This document shows positions 31,865 through 32,086 of a DNA stretch of 32,086 nt, piece by piece (within the stretch, counting starts at the first letter, position 1; each line of letters begins with the position of its first letter). A program made the translations under genes and the position numbers. The notes beneath the pieces are model-generated. The model ran no database searches, was not told where the DNA came from, and saw nothing but the letters and a program-made list of their open reading frames with translations. This DNA is from an uncultured Porphyromonadaceae bacterium. GTDB lineage: Bacteria > Bacteroidota > Bacteroidia > Bacteroidales > Muribaculaceae. The stretch is from positions 1-32,086 of the forward strand of contig CAMWRI010000009.1 in NCBI GenBank assembly GCA_947176585.1, in the 5' to 3' direction.

Positions 31865-32086
31865 ATGACACTCAACCTCATCGCCTTCACCTCCGTGCTC
31901 CACGACGCCACCATGGTGCGCCAGTCGCATCAGGCAATCATCGACGAACTCGAGCGCACCTTCGACCACGTGGAAATCTACACCCCCGACCGTGTGGCCG
32001 AAATACCCGCCGGCAGCTTCACCGCCCTGTTCATCGCCACAGGCGGCGTGGAATGTCAGGTGAAAGACGCCTTCCACACCCTCCCC
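31865..32086 (+). CDS. Partial gene of unknown function, running off the window
   Basis: The reading frame is open from the ATG at 31865 to the window edge (74 residues) and is absent from the ORF track because it lacks a stop. Reasons to believe it is real: it keeps the GC-rich codon pattern of the neighbours, it has an A/C-rich leader (AACCACAATA) like ftsZ, and it starts 19 nt after the TatD gene. The protein starts MTLNLIAFTSVLHDATMVR. An alternating helix/strand region follows (AIIDELERTF, VEIYTPDRVAEI) and then a glycine turn FIATGGVE, as in a Rossmann-like sugar-isomerase or kinase fold. I do not recognise the family with confidence. The tyrS gene often expected after tatD in Bacteroidales is not the one here. 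Confidence 0.65.
   Translation, partial: MTLNLIAFTSVLHDATMVRQSHQAIIDELERTFDHVEIYTPDRVAEIPAGSFTALFIATGGVECQVKDAFHTLP

Noticed and set aside
1-32086. CRISPR arrays, tRNA/rRNA genes, insertion sequences, prophage or toxin-antitoxin modules
   Set aside because: I searched for regular repeats, terminal inverted repeats, transposase or integrase motifs and RNA signatures by eye and saw none.

Overview
This window is a GC-rich chromosomal segment of a Bacteroidota bacterium, most likely order Bacteroidales. A Muribaculaceae-like gut lineage is plausible but unproven. The assignment rests on several things: promoters of the Bacteroidota type (TAnnTTTG at -7), A/C-rich start-codon leaders instead of clear Shine-Dalgarno sites, and lineage-typical families (DUF2723, DUF4271, Bacteroidota FtsL/FtsQ/HemD forms, the OMP beta-barrel family). 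No mobile element, phage gene, tRNA, rRNA or CRISPR array was seen.

Layout: every gene from 25 to 12705 is on the minus strand, and every gene from 12942 to the end is on the plus strand. In the minus-strand half, read in transcription order, there is a large outer-membrane beta-barrel protein, an AT-richer unknown lipoprotein, and then a tight run pfkA - DUF2723 GT-C-like membrane protein - polysaccharide deacetylase - queG. After these come a DEAD-box RNA helicase with a basic tail and an AT-rich TupA-like ATP-grasp gene that ends in a C9/G9 homopolymer.

The two halves meet at a 236-bp AT-rich divergent promoter region (12706-12941). It carries two perfect 14-bp palindromes and repeated GATTAATC and AATGTAAATT elements.

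The plus-strand half is a complete Bacteroidota division/cell-wall (dcw) cluster: rsmH-ftsL-ftsI-murE-mraY-murD-ftsW-murG-murC-ftsQ-ftsA-ftsZ. mraZ is missing from its usual place at the head. A zinc-site-less sirtuin gene overlaps the ftsZ stop codon. DUF4271, hemD, rnpA, yidD and a TatD-type hydrolase follow, and the window ends inside an unidentified gene. Many junctions are ATGA stop/start overlaps, so translation is probably coupled. MurE, MurD, MurC, MraY and MurG make lipid II with meso-diaminopimelate. FtsW and FtsI polymerise and cross-link it at the septum. FtsL, FtsQ, FtsA and FtsZ build the divisome.

The most interesting signals are regulatory. Textbook Bacteroidota promoter motifs lie in sharp AT-rich islands inside the 3' ends of murC (in front of ftsQAZ) and of the DUF4271 gene (in front of hemD-rnpA-yidD). 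Other points are the palindrome-rich divergent region, the ftsZ-sirtuin coupling, an RNase P protein lacking the conserved Asn of its RNR motif, and an FtsA with a long acidic/basic low-complexity linker. I do not see a convincing wholly new multi-gene system; most of the window is core genome.
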